Shown in pieces: positions 1-7,575 of a DNA stretch of 55,389 nt. Position 1 is the stretch's first letter, and every line of letters begins with the position of its first letter. Location: the NCBI GenBank assembly GCA_018712645.1, contig DVGO01000081.1, positions 1-55,389 of the forward strand. Direction: 5' to 3'. Both the position numbers and the translations under genes were made by a program. The notes under the pieces were generated by a model. The model saw nothing but the letters and a program-made list of their open reading frames with translations, did no database searches and had not been told where the DNA came from. The DNA is from Candidatus Faecousia faecavium. GTDB taxonomy: Bacteria; Bacillota; Clostridia; Oscillospirales; Oscillospiraceae.

Positions 1-786
1 GGCAAGCCCAACGTAGGCAAAAGCAGCCTGCTCAACCGGATTCTTGGCGAAGAGCGGGTCATCGTCTCCAATGTGGCCGGTACCACCCGGGATGCCATCG
101 ACTCCTACTTTGAAAACGAAACCGGGCGCTACTGCTTCATTGACACCGCCGGCATGCGCCGGAAAAGCAAGGTCGATGACGCCATCGAAAAATATTCCAA
201 CATGCGCTCCATCAATGCCATTGACCGGGCGGATGTGTGCCTGATTCTCATTGACGCCAACGACGGCGTTACCGAGCAGGACACCAAAATCGCAGGTCTG
301 GTTCACGAGGCAGGAAAGGCTGCCATCATCGTGGTGAACAAATGGGACGCGGTGGAAAACAAGGAAACCAACACCATGCGGGATATGGAAGCCCAAGTGC
401 GCAACGGTCTGAGCTACATGCTCTACGCTCCGGTGCTGTTCCTGTCCGCCCTCACCGGCTCCCGGGTGGAGAAGCTGTTCCAGCTGATTCAGGACGTTCA
501 CACCCAGAACACCAGCCGGATTACCACCGGTGCGCTGAACAGCGTGCTGGCTGACGCCACCGCCCGGGTGCAGCCGCCTACGGACAAGGGCCGCCGGCTG
601 AAGATTTACTACATGACCCAGGCCGGCACCAAGCCGCCCCATTTTGTGATTTTCTGCAACGATGCCAGACTCTTCCACTTCTCCTACCAGCGGTATCTGG
701 AAAACCAGATTCGGGAAGTCTTTGGCCTCAACGGCACCCCCATCCGGATTACCATCCGGCAGAAGGGTGATAAGGAGGACAGCTGA
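1..786 (+). CDS. der: Ribosome-associated GTPase Der (EngA), 3' part only
   Basis: The reading frame is open from base 1, so the start and the first GTPase domain lie outside the window. What remains is the second G domain plus the KH-like C-terminal domain of Der, a double-GTPase needed for 50S ribosome assembly. Visible motifs are the P-loop GKPNVGKSS, the switch-I TTRD, DTAG, NKWD and SAL. The C-terminal portion with 'KPPHFVIFCND' and the short basic tail is typical of the KH-like domain. The stop codon overlaps the plsY start by one base, giving a der-plsY-gpsA operon, an order common in Clostridia. Confidence 0.95.
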   Translation, partial: GKPNVGKSSLLNRILGEERVIVSNVAGTTRDAIDSYFENETGRYCFIDTAGMRRKSKVDDAIEKYSNMRSINAIDRADVCLILIDANDGVTEQDTKIAGLVHEAGKAAIIVVNKWDAVENKETNTMRDMEAQVRNGLSYMLYAPVLFLSALTGSRVEKLFQLIQDVHTQNTSRITTGALNSVLADATARVQPPTDKGRRLKIYYMTQAGTKPPHFVIFCNDARLFHFSYQRYLENQIREVFGLNGTPIRITIRQKGDKEDS

Positions 787-1412
787 TGTTCGTTTACACA
801 TTGATTGTCACCGCTCTGGTGTGTTACTTTCTGGGCAATCACAACGGCGCCATCTGCGTTTCGGCGATGCTCCACGACGATGTGCGCAGCCATGGCAGCG
901 GCAACGCAGGTCTGACCAACTTTATCCGCAGCTACGGCACCGGCCGGGCGCTGCTGGTGATTCTGATTGATGTAGGCAAAGCCGTACTGGCCTGCCTGAT
1001 TGCAGGCATCGCTCTGGCTCCTTTTGGATACGAACTGGAAGGCCGGGTTCTGGGCGGCGTTTGCGTGATGCTGGGCCACGACTTCCCTGCTCTGCAGGGA
1101 TTCCGGGGCGGCAAAGGCATTCTCAGCGGCTGGTTCATTGCCTGGATGGTGGACTGGCGGATTGGTGGCATGATTTTTGTGGTATTCGCCCTGGTCTACG
1201 GTCTGACCCGTTATGTTTCCCTGGCCTCCGTTCTGGCGGCAGTGACCTTCGGCCTGGGCTTTGGGCTGTTCCACTGGAATAACACGCTGGTTCTGTGCGG
1301 CGGCGTATTTATGAGCCTTCTGACCATTTTCATGCACCGGGGTAATATCGACCGTCTGCTGAAGGGTCAGGAGCGGAAAACCAATCTCTTTGCGAAAGGA
1401 AGCAAGCAATGA
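786..1412 (+). CDS. plsY: Acyl-phosphate:glycerol-3-phosphate acyltransferase PlsY
   Basis: A 208-residue polytopic membrane enzyme that transfers the acyl group from acyl-phosphate to glycerol-3-phosphate, the first acylation step of phospholipid synthesis in Firmicutes. The three cytoplasmic signature motifs are present: GSGNAGLTN near residue 38 (consensus GSGNxGxTN), GHDFPALQGFRGGKG near residue 97, and HRGNIDRLLKGQE near the C terminus. Length matches the family. It starts on the last base of the der stop and overlaps gpsA by four bases (ATGA). Its neighbour gpsA makes its substrate, so the pair forms a lipid-precursor unit. Confidence 0.95.
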   Translation: MFVYTLIVTALVCYFLGNHNGAICVSAMLHDDVRSHGSGNAGLTNFIRSYGTGRALLVILIDVGKAVLACLIAGIALAPFGYELEGRVLGGVCVMLGHDFPALQGFRGGKGILSGWFIAWMVDWRIGGMIFVVFALVYGLTRYVSLASVLAAVTFGLGFGLFHWNNTLVLCGGVFMSLLTIFMHRGNIDRLLKGQERKTNLFAKGSKQ

Positions 1413-2407
1413 AAGCAGCTGTCATTGGCAGCGGTGCCTGGGGCACCGCTTTGGCTCTGCGGCTGTGTCAGAACGGTCACAAGGTTAGTCTGTGGTGCCA
1501 TGACCCCAGCCGGGTTCCGCAAATCGCGGCAAGCCGCTTCAATCCTCGGCTGCCCGGCGTTGCGCTGCCGGAAAACTTGACCATCAGCGCCGATTTTTCC
1601 TGCGCTGAAGGCTGTGAACTGGTTGTGATCGCCTGCCCCTCCTTTCCCCTGCGCAGCGTCTGCCGGGGCGTGGCTCCCCACATTGCTCAGGATGCCGTGG
1701 TGGTATCTGCCACCAAAGGATTGGAGCAGGGCACACACCTGCGGATGAGCCAGGTGGCCGCCCAGGAGACAGGCAAAGATGTGGTGGTACTCACCGGCCC
1801 CAGCCATGCAGAAGAAGTGGCCCGCAATCTTCCCACCGGTCTTCTGTCGGCCAGTGAAAACCAAGCCCTGGCGGAATTTGTCCAGAATGCCTTTATGGCG
1901 GACACTCTGCGGGTCTATACCAATCCCGACCCGGTTGGTGCGGAGTTGGGCGGTGCGCTGAAAAACGTCATTGCCCTGTGCGCCGGCATCACCGATGGTC
2001 TGGGCTTCGGCGACAACAGCAAAGCCATGCTGATGACCCGGGGGCTGACGGAAACCGCCCGGCTGGGTGTGGCGCTGGGTGCCCAGAAGGAAACCTTCAC
2101 CGGTCTGGCCGGAGTAGGCGATTTGATTGTTACCTGCACTTCCATGCACTCCCGGAACCGCCGGGCCGGTATTCTCATCGGTCAGGGCAAAACCGCCCAG
2201 GAGGCCATGGCAGAGGTCGGAGCTGTGGTGGAAGGCTACTATGCCGCCAAGTCTGCCTGGGAACTGGGCAAGGCCAAAGGCATTGACATGCCCATTACGG
2301 AAGCCGCCTACCGGGTGCTTTACGAAAATACCAATGTCTCAGAAGCCGTCCAGGGACTGCTGAACCGGCAGCGCAAAGCCGAAACAGAGAACCCCGGCTG
2401 GCTGTAA
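1409..2407 (+). CDS. gpsA: NAD(P)-dependent glycerol-3-phosphate dehydrogenase
   Basis: A 332-residue cytosolic enzyme that reduces dihydroxyacetone phosphate to sn-glycerol-3-phosphate for phospholipid synthesis. The N-terminal Rossmann motif GSGAWGTALA is present, followed by the family motifs 'TGPSHAEE' near residue 130, the catalytic-lysine region 'GGALKNVIAL' near residue 181, and 'GVGDLIVTCTS.HSRNR' near residue 240. Length is normal. The start ATG overlaps the plsY stop. It precedes a YitT-family gene by 10 bases and may be cotranscribed with it. Confidence 0.96.
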   Translation: MKAAVIGSGAWGTALALRLCQNGHKVSLWCHDPSRVPQIAASRFNPRLPGVALPENLTISADFSCAEGCELVVIACPSFPLRSVCRGVAPHIAQDAVVVSATKGLEQGTHLRMSQVAAQETGKDVVVLTGPSHAEEVARNLPTGLLSASENQALAEFVQNAFMADTLRVYTNPDPVGAELGGALKNVIALCAGITDGLGFGDNSKAMLMTRGLTETARLGVALGAQKETFTGLAGVGDLIVTCTSMHSRNRRAGILIGQGKTAQEAMAEVGAVVEGYYAAKSAWELGKAKGIDMPITEAAYRVLYENTNVSEAVQGLLNRQRKAETENPGWL

Positions 2408-2417
2408 GGATTTCATT

Positions 2418-3398
2418 ATGAAACACAAAATGAAAAAGTCTCCGCAGCTGCTGCGAAGACTCCGTCAGTGGATTGTGGGAATTTGGCAGGGTCTGTGTGC
2501 CCTCTGCGCCCGAATGGGGCTGAAGCAGCTGAAAAAACTGCGCTGGCAGAATTTCCTGCTGCTGATTGTGGCCGGCTGCATCAATGCCGTAGGCGTAACC
2601 ATGTTCCTGGCGCCGGTGAACCTGTATGACAGCGGCATTTCCGGCACCTCCATGCTTCTGTGGCAGGTGACCCCAGAGCAGTACAGTCTTTCCCTGTTTC
2701 TGGTGATTTTGAACGTGCCGCTGTTTCTGTTCGGTCTGCGCAAACAGGGCTGGTGCTTTACCATCTACTCCATCTGGGCTGTTATGATCTACTCAGCCGC
2801 CTCCTATCTGATTACGGATATTTTACCGGTGGATGTGTCTGTTGCCTCCCCCTTTGCCGGACAGGATCTGCTGCTGTGCGCCATTTTCGGCGGACTGGTT
2901 TCCGGTGCGGGCAGCGGCCTTACCATTCGGTTAGGCGGTGCCATCGACGGTATGGAAGTTCTGGGCGTCACCTTTGCCAAGGGCTTGGGGTTGACCGTGG
3001 GCAGCTTTGTGATGATTTACAATGTGATTTTGTACCTGTTCATCGGCCTGAGCTTCAACAGCTGGGTGCTGCCCCTTTACTCCATTGTCACCTACTTTGT
3101 AGGCAACAAGACCATCGACTTCATTGTAGAAGGTCTGGACAAGGCCAAGTCCGTGATGATCGTCACCATGCGCGAAGACGATATCTGCCAGGCTCTGTCG
3201 GAAGAATTCGGCCGGGGCATTACCCAGATTCCCGCCAAGGGTTACTTTTCCGGCGGAGATAAGTGCGTGATTTACTTTGTGGTCAACCGCTTTCAGATTC
3301 CCAAAGTCAAGAACCTGGTAACGGAAATCGACCCCATGGCCTTCATCACCGTCACGGAAATCTCCGACGTGATGGGCACCAGCGTCAAACAGAAATAA
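2418..3398 (+). CDS. YitT family membrane protein (DUF161/DUF2179)
   Basis: A 326-residue membrane protein. A basic N-terminal segment of about 45 residues is followed by about six hydrophobic helices, with the family signature around 'NLYDSGISGTSML' and 'GGAIDGMEVLGVTFAKGLG'. The C-terminal soluble DUF2179-like domain spans roughly residues 240-320 ('MIVTMREDDICQALSEEF' through 'TEISDVMG'). The YitT family is widespread in Firmicutes and its function is largely unknown. The N-terminal extension is longer than in the forms I remember. It follows gpsA closely with its own AAGGA site, so operon membership is likely but not certain. Confidence 0.85.
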   Translation: MKHKMKKSPQLLRRLRQWIVGIWQGLCALCARMGLKQLKKLRWQNFLLLIVAGCINAVGVTMFLAPVNLYDSGISGTSMLLWQVTPEQYSLSLFLVILNVPLFLFGLRKQGWCFTIYSIWAVMIYSAASYLITDILPVDVSVASPFAGQDLLLCAIFGGLVSGAGSGLTIRLGGAIDGMEVLGVTFAKGLGLTVGSFVMIYNVILYLFIGLSFNSWVLPLYSIVTYFVGNKTIDFIVEGLDKAKSVMIVTMREDDICQALSEEFGRGITQIPAKGYFSGGDKCVIYFVVNRFQIPKVKNLVTEIDPMAFITVTEISDVMGTSVKQK

Positions 3399-3401
3399 GG
3401 T

Positions 3402-4163
3402 TTATTTTCCCGCCTCTTCCGGCTGCGTCAGAGCAGTACCGGAGGAGGCGTTTTCCTTGGGAGAAAAATTCCCCAGTTCCTGATACAGCCCCACCCCGGC
3501 GGCAACTCCCAAGTTTTCCGCTTCTACCAGCAGGTCTTGCAGATCCTCCTTTGTCCGCCATAGGTGAAACTGGGCTTGCTGCTCCGTTACCGCCGCCCGG
3601 TAGTGGCAGTGCAGTTTTTCTTCCTGCTGCCCGGACTGCTGGGCAGCCCATTCCAAAGACTTGCACACCGCGCCGGTTTCCGTCAGAGTAATCTCCATGC
3701 CGTCAAGAGCCAGTTCCAGCCAGATTTCCCTTCCCTGCCAGGGCATCAAATAAGTTTCCAGTCCCATATCCAGCGGCACCGGCGGCAGGAAGATGGGGCA
3801 GTCCAGTTCTGCGGCGTAGCTTTGGGACACCGCCATCGGAAAAGCATTCGCCTCCACCAGATATGCTACCAACGCCGCCGTCTCTTTTTGCTCCGGCCGC
3901 TGAAAATCCAGCAGCACCCCCCGGCATCCCAGATTCTGTACGCTCTGGCGCAGCTGCTTCCCAATCCATTCAGGGTCGTGACCGTGTATGGGGGTGCGGT
4001 CATTGACCATCAGCACCGATCCCAGCGGCAGGGCTTTGGGAAGATTGGAAAGTCCTGTGCCGTAAGGGGAAAAATGACAGGCCATCCAGGCAATCTGCGC
4101 CGAAGGTTGGCAGGCCATTCGCATTTCTGCCGCCGTCATGGCAAGATAACACGCAATCGCCAT
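3402..4163 (-). CDS. Hypothetical protein, possibly TIM-barrel-like
   Basis: A 253-residue protein that I do not recognise. I chose ATG at 4163 because GGAAAGGATG lies about 8 bases upstream; an upstream TTG at 4169 has no better site. The sequence shows no signal peptide and no long membrane segment. Alternating hydrophobic strands such as 'GSVLMVND' and 'CRGVLLDFQRP' suggest a barrel or glycoside-hydrolase-like fold, but I see no certain catalytic motif. It ends 3 bases from the convergent YitT gene. Its 5' end overlaps the -35 box of the divergent yqeG promoter, so the two may interfere. Confidence 0.7.
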   Translation of the reverse strand: MAIACYLAMTAAEMRMACQPSAQIAWMACHFSPYGTGLSNLPKALPLGSVLMVNDRTPIHGHDPEWIGKQLRQSVQNLGCRGVLLDFQRPEQKETAALVAYLVEANAFPMAVSQSYAAELDCPIFLPPVPLDMGLETYLMPWQGREIWLELALDGMEITLTETGAVCKSLEWAAQQSGQQEEKLHCHYRAAVTEQQAQFHLWRTKEDLQDLLVEAENLGVAAGVGLYQELGNFSPKENASSGTALTQPEEAGK

Positions 4164-4191
4164 GGACAAATCATCCTTTCCGTGGTATAAT
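4163..4191 (+). promoter_or_regulatory. Sigma-A promoter for yqeG-peptidase operon
   Basis: TGGACA (4163-4168), a 17-base spacer and a perfect TATAAT (4186-4191). The -35 box covers the start codon of the divergent minus-strand gene. The leader to the yqeG ATG is about 78 bases. Confidence 0.7.
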
Positions 4192-4275
4192 CAACGAAAA
4201 TTGGGCGTTCCTGTCCTGTACCCACCGGAAAGCCCAAGTGCTCTACCAGAACTATATCAAGGAACGGAGGCCATT

Positions 4276-4779
4276 ATGCCCTTTTCTCTGCTGCCCAAAC
4301 TAATGACAGACAAACTGACGGACCTGACCCCCCAGATTCTGGCGGATCATGGCATCCGGCTGCTGATGATGGATTTCGACAACACCATCGTCCCCTATTC
4401 CACCGACATTCCCTCGGAGCAAATGTGCCGATGGATGGAGGATATGAAAGCCTCGGGAATCCAGCTTTGCGTCGTATCCAACAGCCATAAACAGCGGGTG
4501 CCGGAATTCTGCCGCCAGACCGGTCTGGACTGCATCACCCATGCCCGCAAGCCCTTCTCCAAAGGAATCCGCCAGTGTCTGGACCGATACGGCATCGCCC
4601 CTTCCCAGGCCGCTCTGGTGGGCGACCAGATTTACACCGACACCTTAGGCTCCAATGCTCTGGGGGTCACGTCCATTCTGGTCAAGGCCATTGACAATCA
4701 TAATTTCTGGCTGAAAGCACGCAATGTGCTGGAATTGCCATTTAGATTTGCTGCAAGAAACAGGAGGATTGTATTATGA
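4276..4779 (+). CDS. yqeG: YqeG family HAD-IIIA phosphatase
   Basis: A 167-residue HAD hydrolase related to mitochondrial GEP4, which acts on phosphatidylglycerophosphate in yeast. The bacterial substrate is not settled. Motif I is DFDNT with catalytic aspartates, motif II is 'VVSNS', and motif IV is 'GDQIYTD'. I place the start at 4276, where GGAACGGAGG stands 6 bases upstream. An open frame extends upstream to 4162 but lacks a ribosome site and family similarity. The stop overlaps the next ATG (ATGA), so it is cotranscribed with the peptidase. Confidence 0.88.
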   Translation: MPFSLLPKLMTDKLTDLTPQILADHGIRLLMMDFDNTIVPYSTDIPSEQMCRWMEDMKASGIQLCVVSNSHKQRVPEFCRQTGLDCITHARKPFSKGIRQCLDRYGIAPSQAALVGDQIYTDTLGSNALGVTSILVKAIDNHNFWLKARNVLELPFRFAARNRRIVL

Positions 4780-5840
4780 AAAATCTGGAAAAATACCGTT
4801 CTTTGCTGGACGGCGAAGTTGACGGCCTGCTGCTGACTTCCCGCTACAGCCGCCACTACGGTGCGGAATTCGACATTGCCGAAGGCGTGGCCATTGTCAC
4901 CAAAAAGGGCTGCCGCTACTTTACCGACAGCCGCTACATTGAGTCCGCCCAGAACAACATCAAAGACTTTGAAGTGCTGGATGTGCACCAGGGCTGCGGT
5001 TATTTCCAGCGTCTGAACGACGCCATTGCCGACTTCGGCGTCACCGCTCTGGGCTACGAAGAAAACTACCTCACCGTTGCCGAGCTGATGGGCTACGAAA
5101 AGAACCTGAATGCCAAGCTGGTTCCCTACAACAAGGAAATCAGCGGCTTCCGGGGCGTGAAGGAAGAATGGGAGCTGGCGCTGATGCGCAAGGCCCAGAC
5201 CATCACCGACAAGGCCTTCTCCGAAGTTCTGGGCCGCATCAAGCCCGGCATGACCGAACTGGAGCTGCAGGCAGAGCTGATTTACTGCATGTACAAAAAC
5301 GGCGGTACCGGCCTGGCCTTTGACCCCATCGTAGTATCCGGCCCCAACACCAGCCTTCCCCACGGCGTTGCCGGTGAGCGGGTCATTCAGCCCGGCGATT
5401 TCGTCACCATGGACTTCGGCGCTTCCTACATGGGCTACTGCTCCGATATGACCCGGACCGTGGCCGTGGGCTTTGCCACCGAGGAAATGAAAACCGTCTA
5501 CAACACCGTGCTGAAGGCTCAGGAAACTGCCATCGCCGCCACCAAGGCTGGCATCCCCGGCAAGGACATTGACGCCGTGGCCCGGAAGGTCATTGCCGAC
5601 GCCGGTTACGGCCAGTACTTCGGCCACGGCTACGGCCACAGCCTGGGTCTGGAAATCCACGAGGCTCCCAACGTCAACACCGGCAACCCCAACCCCATGC
5701 CCGCCGGCGCCATCTGCTCTGCTGAACCTGGCATTTACCTGCCCGGCAAGTTCGGCGTCCGGATTGAGGACGTGACCATCCTCACCGAGGACGGCTGCGA
5801 GGACATCACCGCCAGCCCCAAGCACCTGATTATTGTTTAA
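4776..5840 (+). CDS. Xaa-Pro aminopeptidase, M24 family
   Basis: A 354-residue cytosolic metallopeptidase that removes N-terminal residues ahead of proline or cleaves X-Pro dipeptides. An N-terminal creatinase-like domain (about residues 1-125) precedes the pita-bread catalytic domain. Metal ligands are visible: Asp in 'TMDFG' and 'CSDMTRT', His in 'GHGYGHSLGLEIHE', Glu in 'EPGIYLPG' and Glu in 'RIEDV'. Length fits the YqhT/PepP-type enzymes found just before efp in many Firmicutes. It overlaps yqeG by four bases. Confidence 0.92.
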   Translation: MKNLEKYRSLLDGEVDGLLLTSRYSRHYGAEFDIAEGVAIVTKKGCRYFTDSRYIESAQNNIKDFEVLDVHQGCGYFQRLNDAIADFGVTALGYEENYLTVAELMGYEKNLNAKLVPYNKEISGFRGVKEEWELALMRKAQTITDKAFSEVLGRIKPGMTELELQAELIYCMYKNGGTGLAFDPIVVSGPNTSLPHGVAGERVIQPGDFVTMDFGASYMGYCSDMTRTVAVGFATEEMKTVYNTVLKAQETAIAATKAGIPGKDIDAVARKVIADAGYGQYFGHGYGHSLGLEIHEAPNVNTGNPNPMPAGAICSAEPGIYLPGKFGVRIEDVTILTEDGCEDITASPKHLIIV

Positions 5841-5883
5841 TCGGGGCAGGCGCAAAATATCCTGAAAAATTTCCCATTTCCTC

Positions 5884-5912
5884 TTGCATATTTCCGGATT
5901 TTGCGTTAAACT
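5884..5912 (+). promoter_or_regulatory. Probable promoter for efp
   Basis: TTGCAT (5884-5889), 17 bases, TAAACT (5907-5912). It is followed by a 68-base leader containing AGGAGG ahead of efp. The match to consensus is moderate. Confidence 0.5.
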
Positions 5913-5980
5913 ATATGAAGTAGAATTATGTACACAAATCTCCTTCCAGCAGGAAGGGTATTCTTAGGAGGACAAAGATA

Positions 5981-6544
5981 ATGATTTCTGCAGGTGAATT
6001 TAGAAACGGTATTACCTTTGACATGGATGGCAAGGTCATGCAGGTCGTGGAATTCCAGCATGTGAAACCCGGTAAGGGCGCCGCTTTCGTCCGTGTGAAG
6101 ATGAAGAACGTCATCACCGGCGGCGTTACCGAAACCAGCTTCAACCCCACCGCAAAGTTCCCCACCGCTTTCATTGAGCGCAAGAAGATGGAGTATTCCT
6201 ACAATGATGGTTCCCTGTACTACTTCATGGACCAGGAGACCTACGAGCTGGAGCCTCTGGATGCCTCTGCTCTGGATGATTCTTTCAAGTTCGTCAAGGA
6301 AAACGACGTCTGCACCATCATGAGCTACAAGGGCAAGGTCTTCGGCGTGGAAGTGCCCAACTTTGTTGACCTGGTGGTCACCAAGACCGAGCCTGGCTTC
6401 GCCGGCAACACCGCTACCAACGTGACCAAGCCCGCTACTGTGGAGACCGGCGCCGAGGTGAAGGTGCCCCTGTTCATCAACGAGGGTGACAAGATTCAGA
6501 TCGACACCCGCACCGGTGAGTACCTGGGTCGTTCCAAGGCCTAA
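5981..6544 (+). CDS. efp: Translation elongation factor P
   Basis: A 187-residue protein that binds ribosomes stalled on polyproline and promotes peptide-bond formation. The N-terminal KOW-like domain carries the tip loop KPGKGAAF, with the lysine at residue 32 in the place that is modified in other bacteria. Two OB-fold domains follow, and the C terminus '[16 protein letters not shown]' is the EF-P signature. Length is standard. I saw no epmA or epmB nearby. A strong AGGAGG site precedes the ATG, and the CD1247-like gene follows by 18 bases. Confidence 0.97.
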   Translation: MISAGEFRNGITFDMDGKVMQVVEFQHVKPGKGAAFVRVKMKNVITGGVTETSFNPTAKFPTAFIERKKMEYSYNDGSLYYFMDQETYELEPLDASALDDSFKFVKENDVCTIMSYKGKVFGVEVPNFVDLVVTKTEPGFAGNTATNVTKPATVETGAEVKVPLFINEGDKIQIDTRTGEYLGRSKA

Positions 6545-6562
6545 TTTTTGAGGAGGGATCGT

Positions 6563-7012
6563 ATGACGATTTCTGAAAAGTCCGCCTACCTGAAGGGTTT
6601 GATGGATGGTCTGTCCCTGAACACCGAAACCAATGAGGGCAAGATGATTGCCGCCATTGTGGATCTGCTGGGGGACGTGACCAAGCGGGTCACCGACATT
6701 GAGGAGACCACCATTGCCATCTCCGACGAGCTGGATGAGATCGAAGAAGATCTGGATGCCATCGAAGACTACATCCTGGACGAAGACGATGACTTCGACG
6801 ACGAGGATGAGGACTACGAAGACGACTGGGACGAGGACGAAGAGGAGCCGGAAGAAGGCTTTGACTTCGGTGATGAGGACACCACCATCTACGAGGTACA
6901 GTGTGCCTGCGGTGAGATCATCAACTTTGACGAGGAAACCCTGGAAAAGGGCAGCATCGTCTGTCCCAACTGCGGAGAGACTCTGGAATTCTCTCTGGAA
7001 GACGAAGAATAA
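6563..7012 (+). CDS. CD1247 N-terminal-domain-like acidic zinc-ribbon protein
   Basis: A 149-residue protein with three parts. First comes a helical N-terminal domain ('SAYLKGLMDGL' to about residue 60) resembling the CD1247 N-terminal domain of Clostridia. Next is an extremely acidic Asp/Glu-rich linker (about residues 65-105). Last is a C-terminal zinc ribbon with CACG and CPNCG pairs. Function is unknown; the acidic linker and ribbon suggest a nucleic-acid or polymerase-associated adaptor, which is inference. ATG 6563 is chosen because AGGAGGG lies 6 bases upstream. It shares the efp transcript and ends at a tandem terminator. Confidence 0.85.
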   Translation: MTISEKSAYLKGLMDGLSLNTETNEGKMIAAIVDLLGDVTKRVTDIEETTIAISDELDEIEEDLDAIEDYILDEDDDFDDEDEDYEDDWDEDEEEPEEGFDFGDEDTTIYEVQCACGEIINFDEETLEKGSIVCPNCGETLEFSLEDEE

Positions 7013-7017
7013 TTCCC

Positions 7018-7046
7018 AAAAGCCGCTGGTTTTCCGGCGGCTTTTC
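7018..7046 (+). terminator. Intrinsic terminator after the efp operon
   Basis: An 8-bp stem AAAGCCGC/GCGGCTTT with a 10-base loop, followed by TTTTC, just after the CD1247-like gene. Confidence 0.8.
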
Positions 7047-7051
7047 TTATG

Positions 7052-7085
7052 CCGGCTTTGGCGTTCTGCCAAGGCCGGTTTTCTT
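7052..7085 (+). terminator. Second, tandem terminator
   Basis: An 11-bp stem CCGGCTTTGGC/GCCAAGGCCGG with one wobble pair and a 5-base loop, then TTTTCTTT. Together with the previous hairpin it insulates the housekeeping block from the molybdenum-enzyme locus. Confidence 0.7.
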
Positions 7086-7128
7086 TCCTCCATAGGCGCA
7101 CCATTTCGTGATAATGTCCATAATCAAA

Positions 7129-7157
7129 TTATTTCCAATCGCTAAATTATATATAAT
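7129..7157 (+). promoter_or_regulatory. Probable promoter of the molybdenum-enzyme operon
   Basis: TATAAT at 7152-7157 with a weak TTATTT 17 bases upstream. A poor -35 suggests regulated expression. The start of transcription would lie near 7164, leaving a leader of about 120 bases before the first gene. Confidence 0.45.
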
Positions 7158-7183
7158 GCACAAAACCCTTTCCCGTATTTCTG

Positions 7184-7207
7184 CAACTTACAACGCTGTG
7201 CAAGTTG
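7184..7207. promoter_or_regulatory. Imperfect 24-bp palindrome, candidate operator
   Basis: Arms CAACTT and AAGTTG are symmetric, with an internal CA/TG pair also symmetric. It lies just downstream of the -10 box. It shares the pattern CTT-N11-CAAGTTG with the palindrome ahead of the second operon at 17523. The binding protein is not known. Confidence 0.45.
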
Positions 7208-7287
7208 AAATTTCCATTTGCAGGGGAGTACAATGATATTGAAGCAGGCACCGCCTGAAAACCACCCCCACGAAGGAGAGGAAGGAC

Positions 7288-7539
7288 ATGGATGAACCCA
7301 TTTTTGAAATCTCCGCCCAAGAAGTTACCCTGGAGGTAGTGGATGCCCGTACCGGCAGGCACTACCGCAGAACGCTGCCCATCGATTACTACGAAACCGC
7401 CAACACCCTGGTACTGCGGGGGGAAAACCTGGATGGAAGCTTCTCCCAGTTGGTTTTTTACTCCGACAGAGGTGCCCAGCGACTGCAGGACCTGACCGGA
7501 AAGGGCGCAGATCGGGACCCCTGCGGCACACACGGCTAA
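7288..7539 (+). CDS. Small hypothetical protein, first gene of the molybdenum-enzyme operon
   Basis: An 83-residue protein with no family that I recognise. It has a strong ribosome site (AAGGAGAGGAAGG) and is followed after 36 bases by the oxidoreductase gene, so it is translated from the head of that operon. Residues 1-60 look like a small beta-rich soluble domain ('VTLEVVDARTGRHYRRTLPI'). There is no signal peptide and the only cysteine is near the tail. Its position suggests a role as chaperone, assembly factor or regulator of the enzyme, which is inference. Confidence 0.65.
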   Translation: MDEPIFEISAQEVTLEVVDARTGRHYRRTLPIDYYETANTLVLRGENLDGSFSQLVFYSDRGAQRLQDLTGKGADRDPCGTHG

Positions 7540-7575
7540 CCCGCCCCACATCTGGTATAAAAAGGAGGAAATAGT

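Noticed and set aside
4698..5855. A 385-codon minus-strand frame opposite the Xaa-Pro peptidase
   Set aside because: Gly/Val-rich shadow with no motif; the sense strand is a clear M24 peptidase.
7100..7287. Molybdenum cofactor riboswitch ahead of the oxidoreductase operon
   Set aside because: I could not see the conserved Moco-riboswitch segments; only the palindrome and an ordinary leader are visible.
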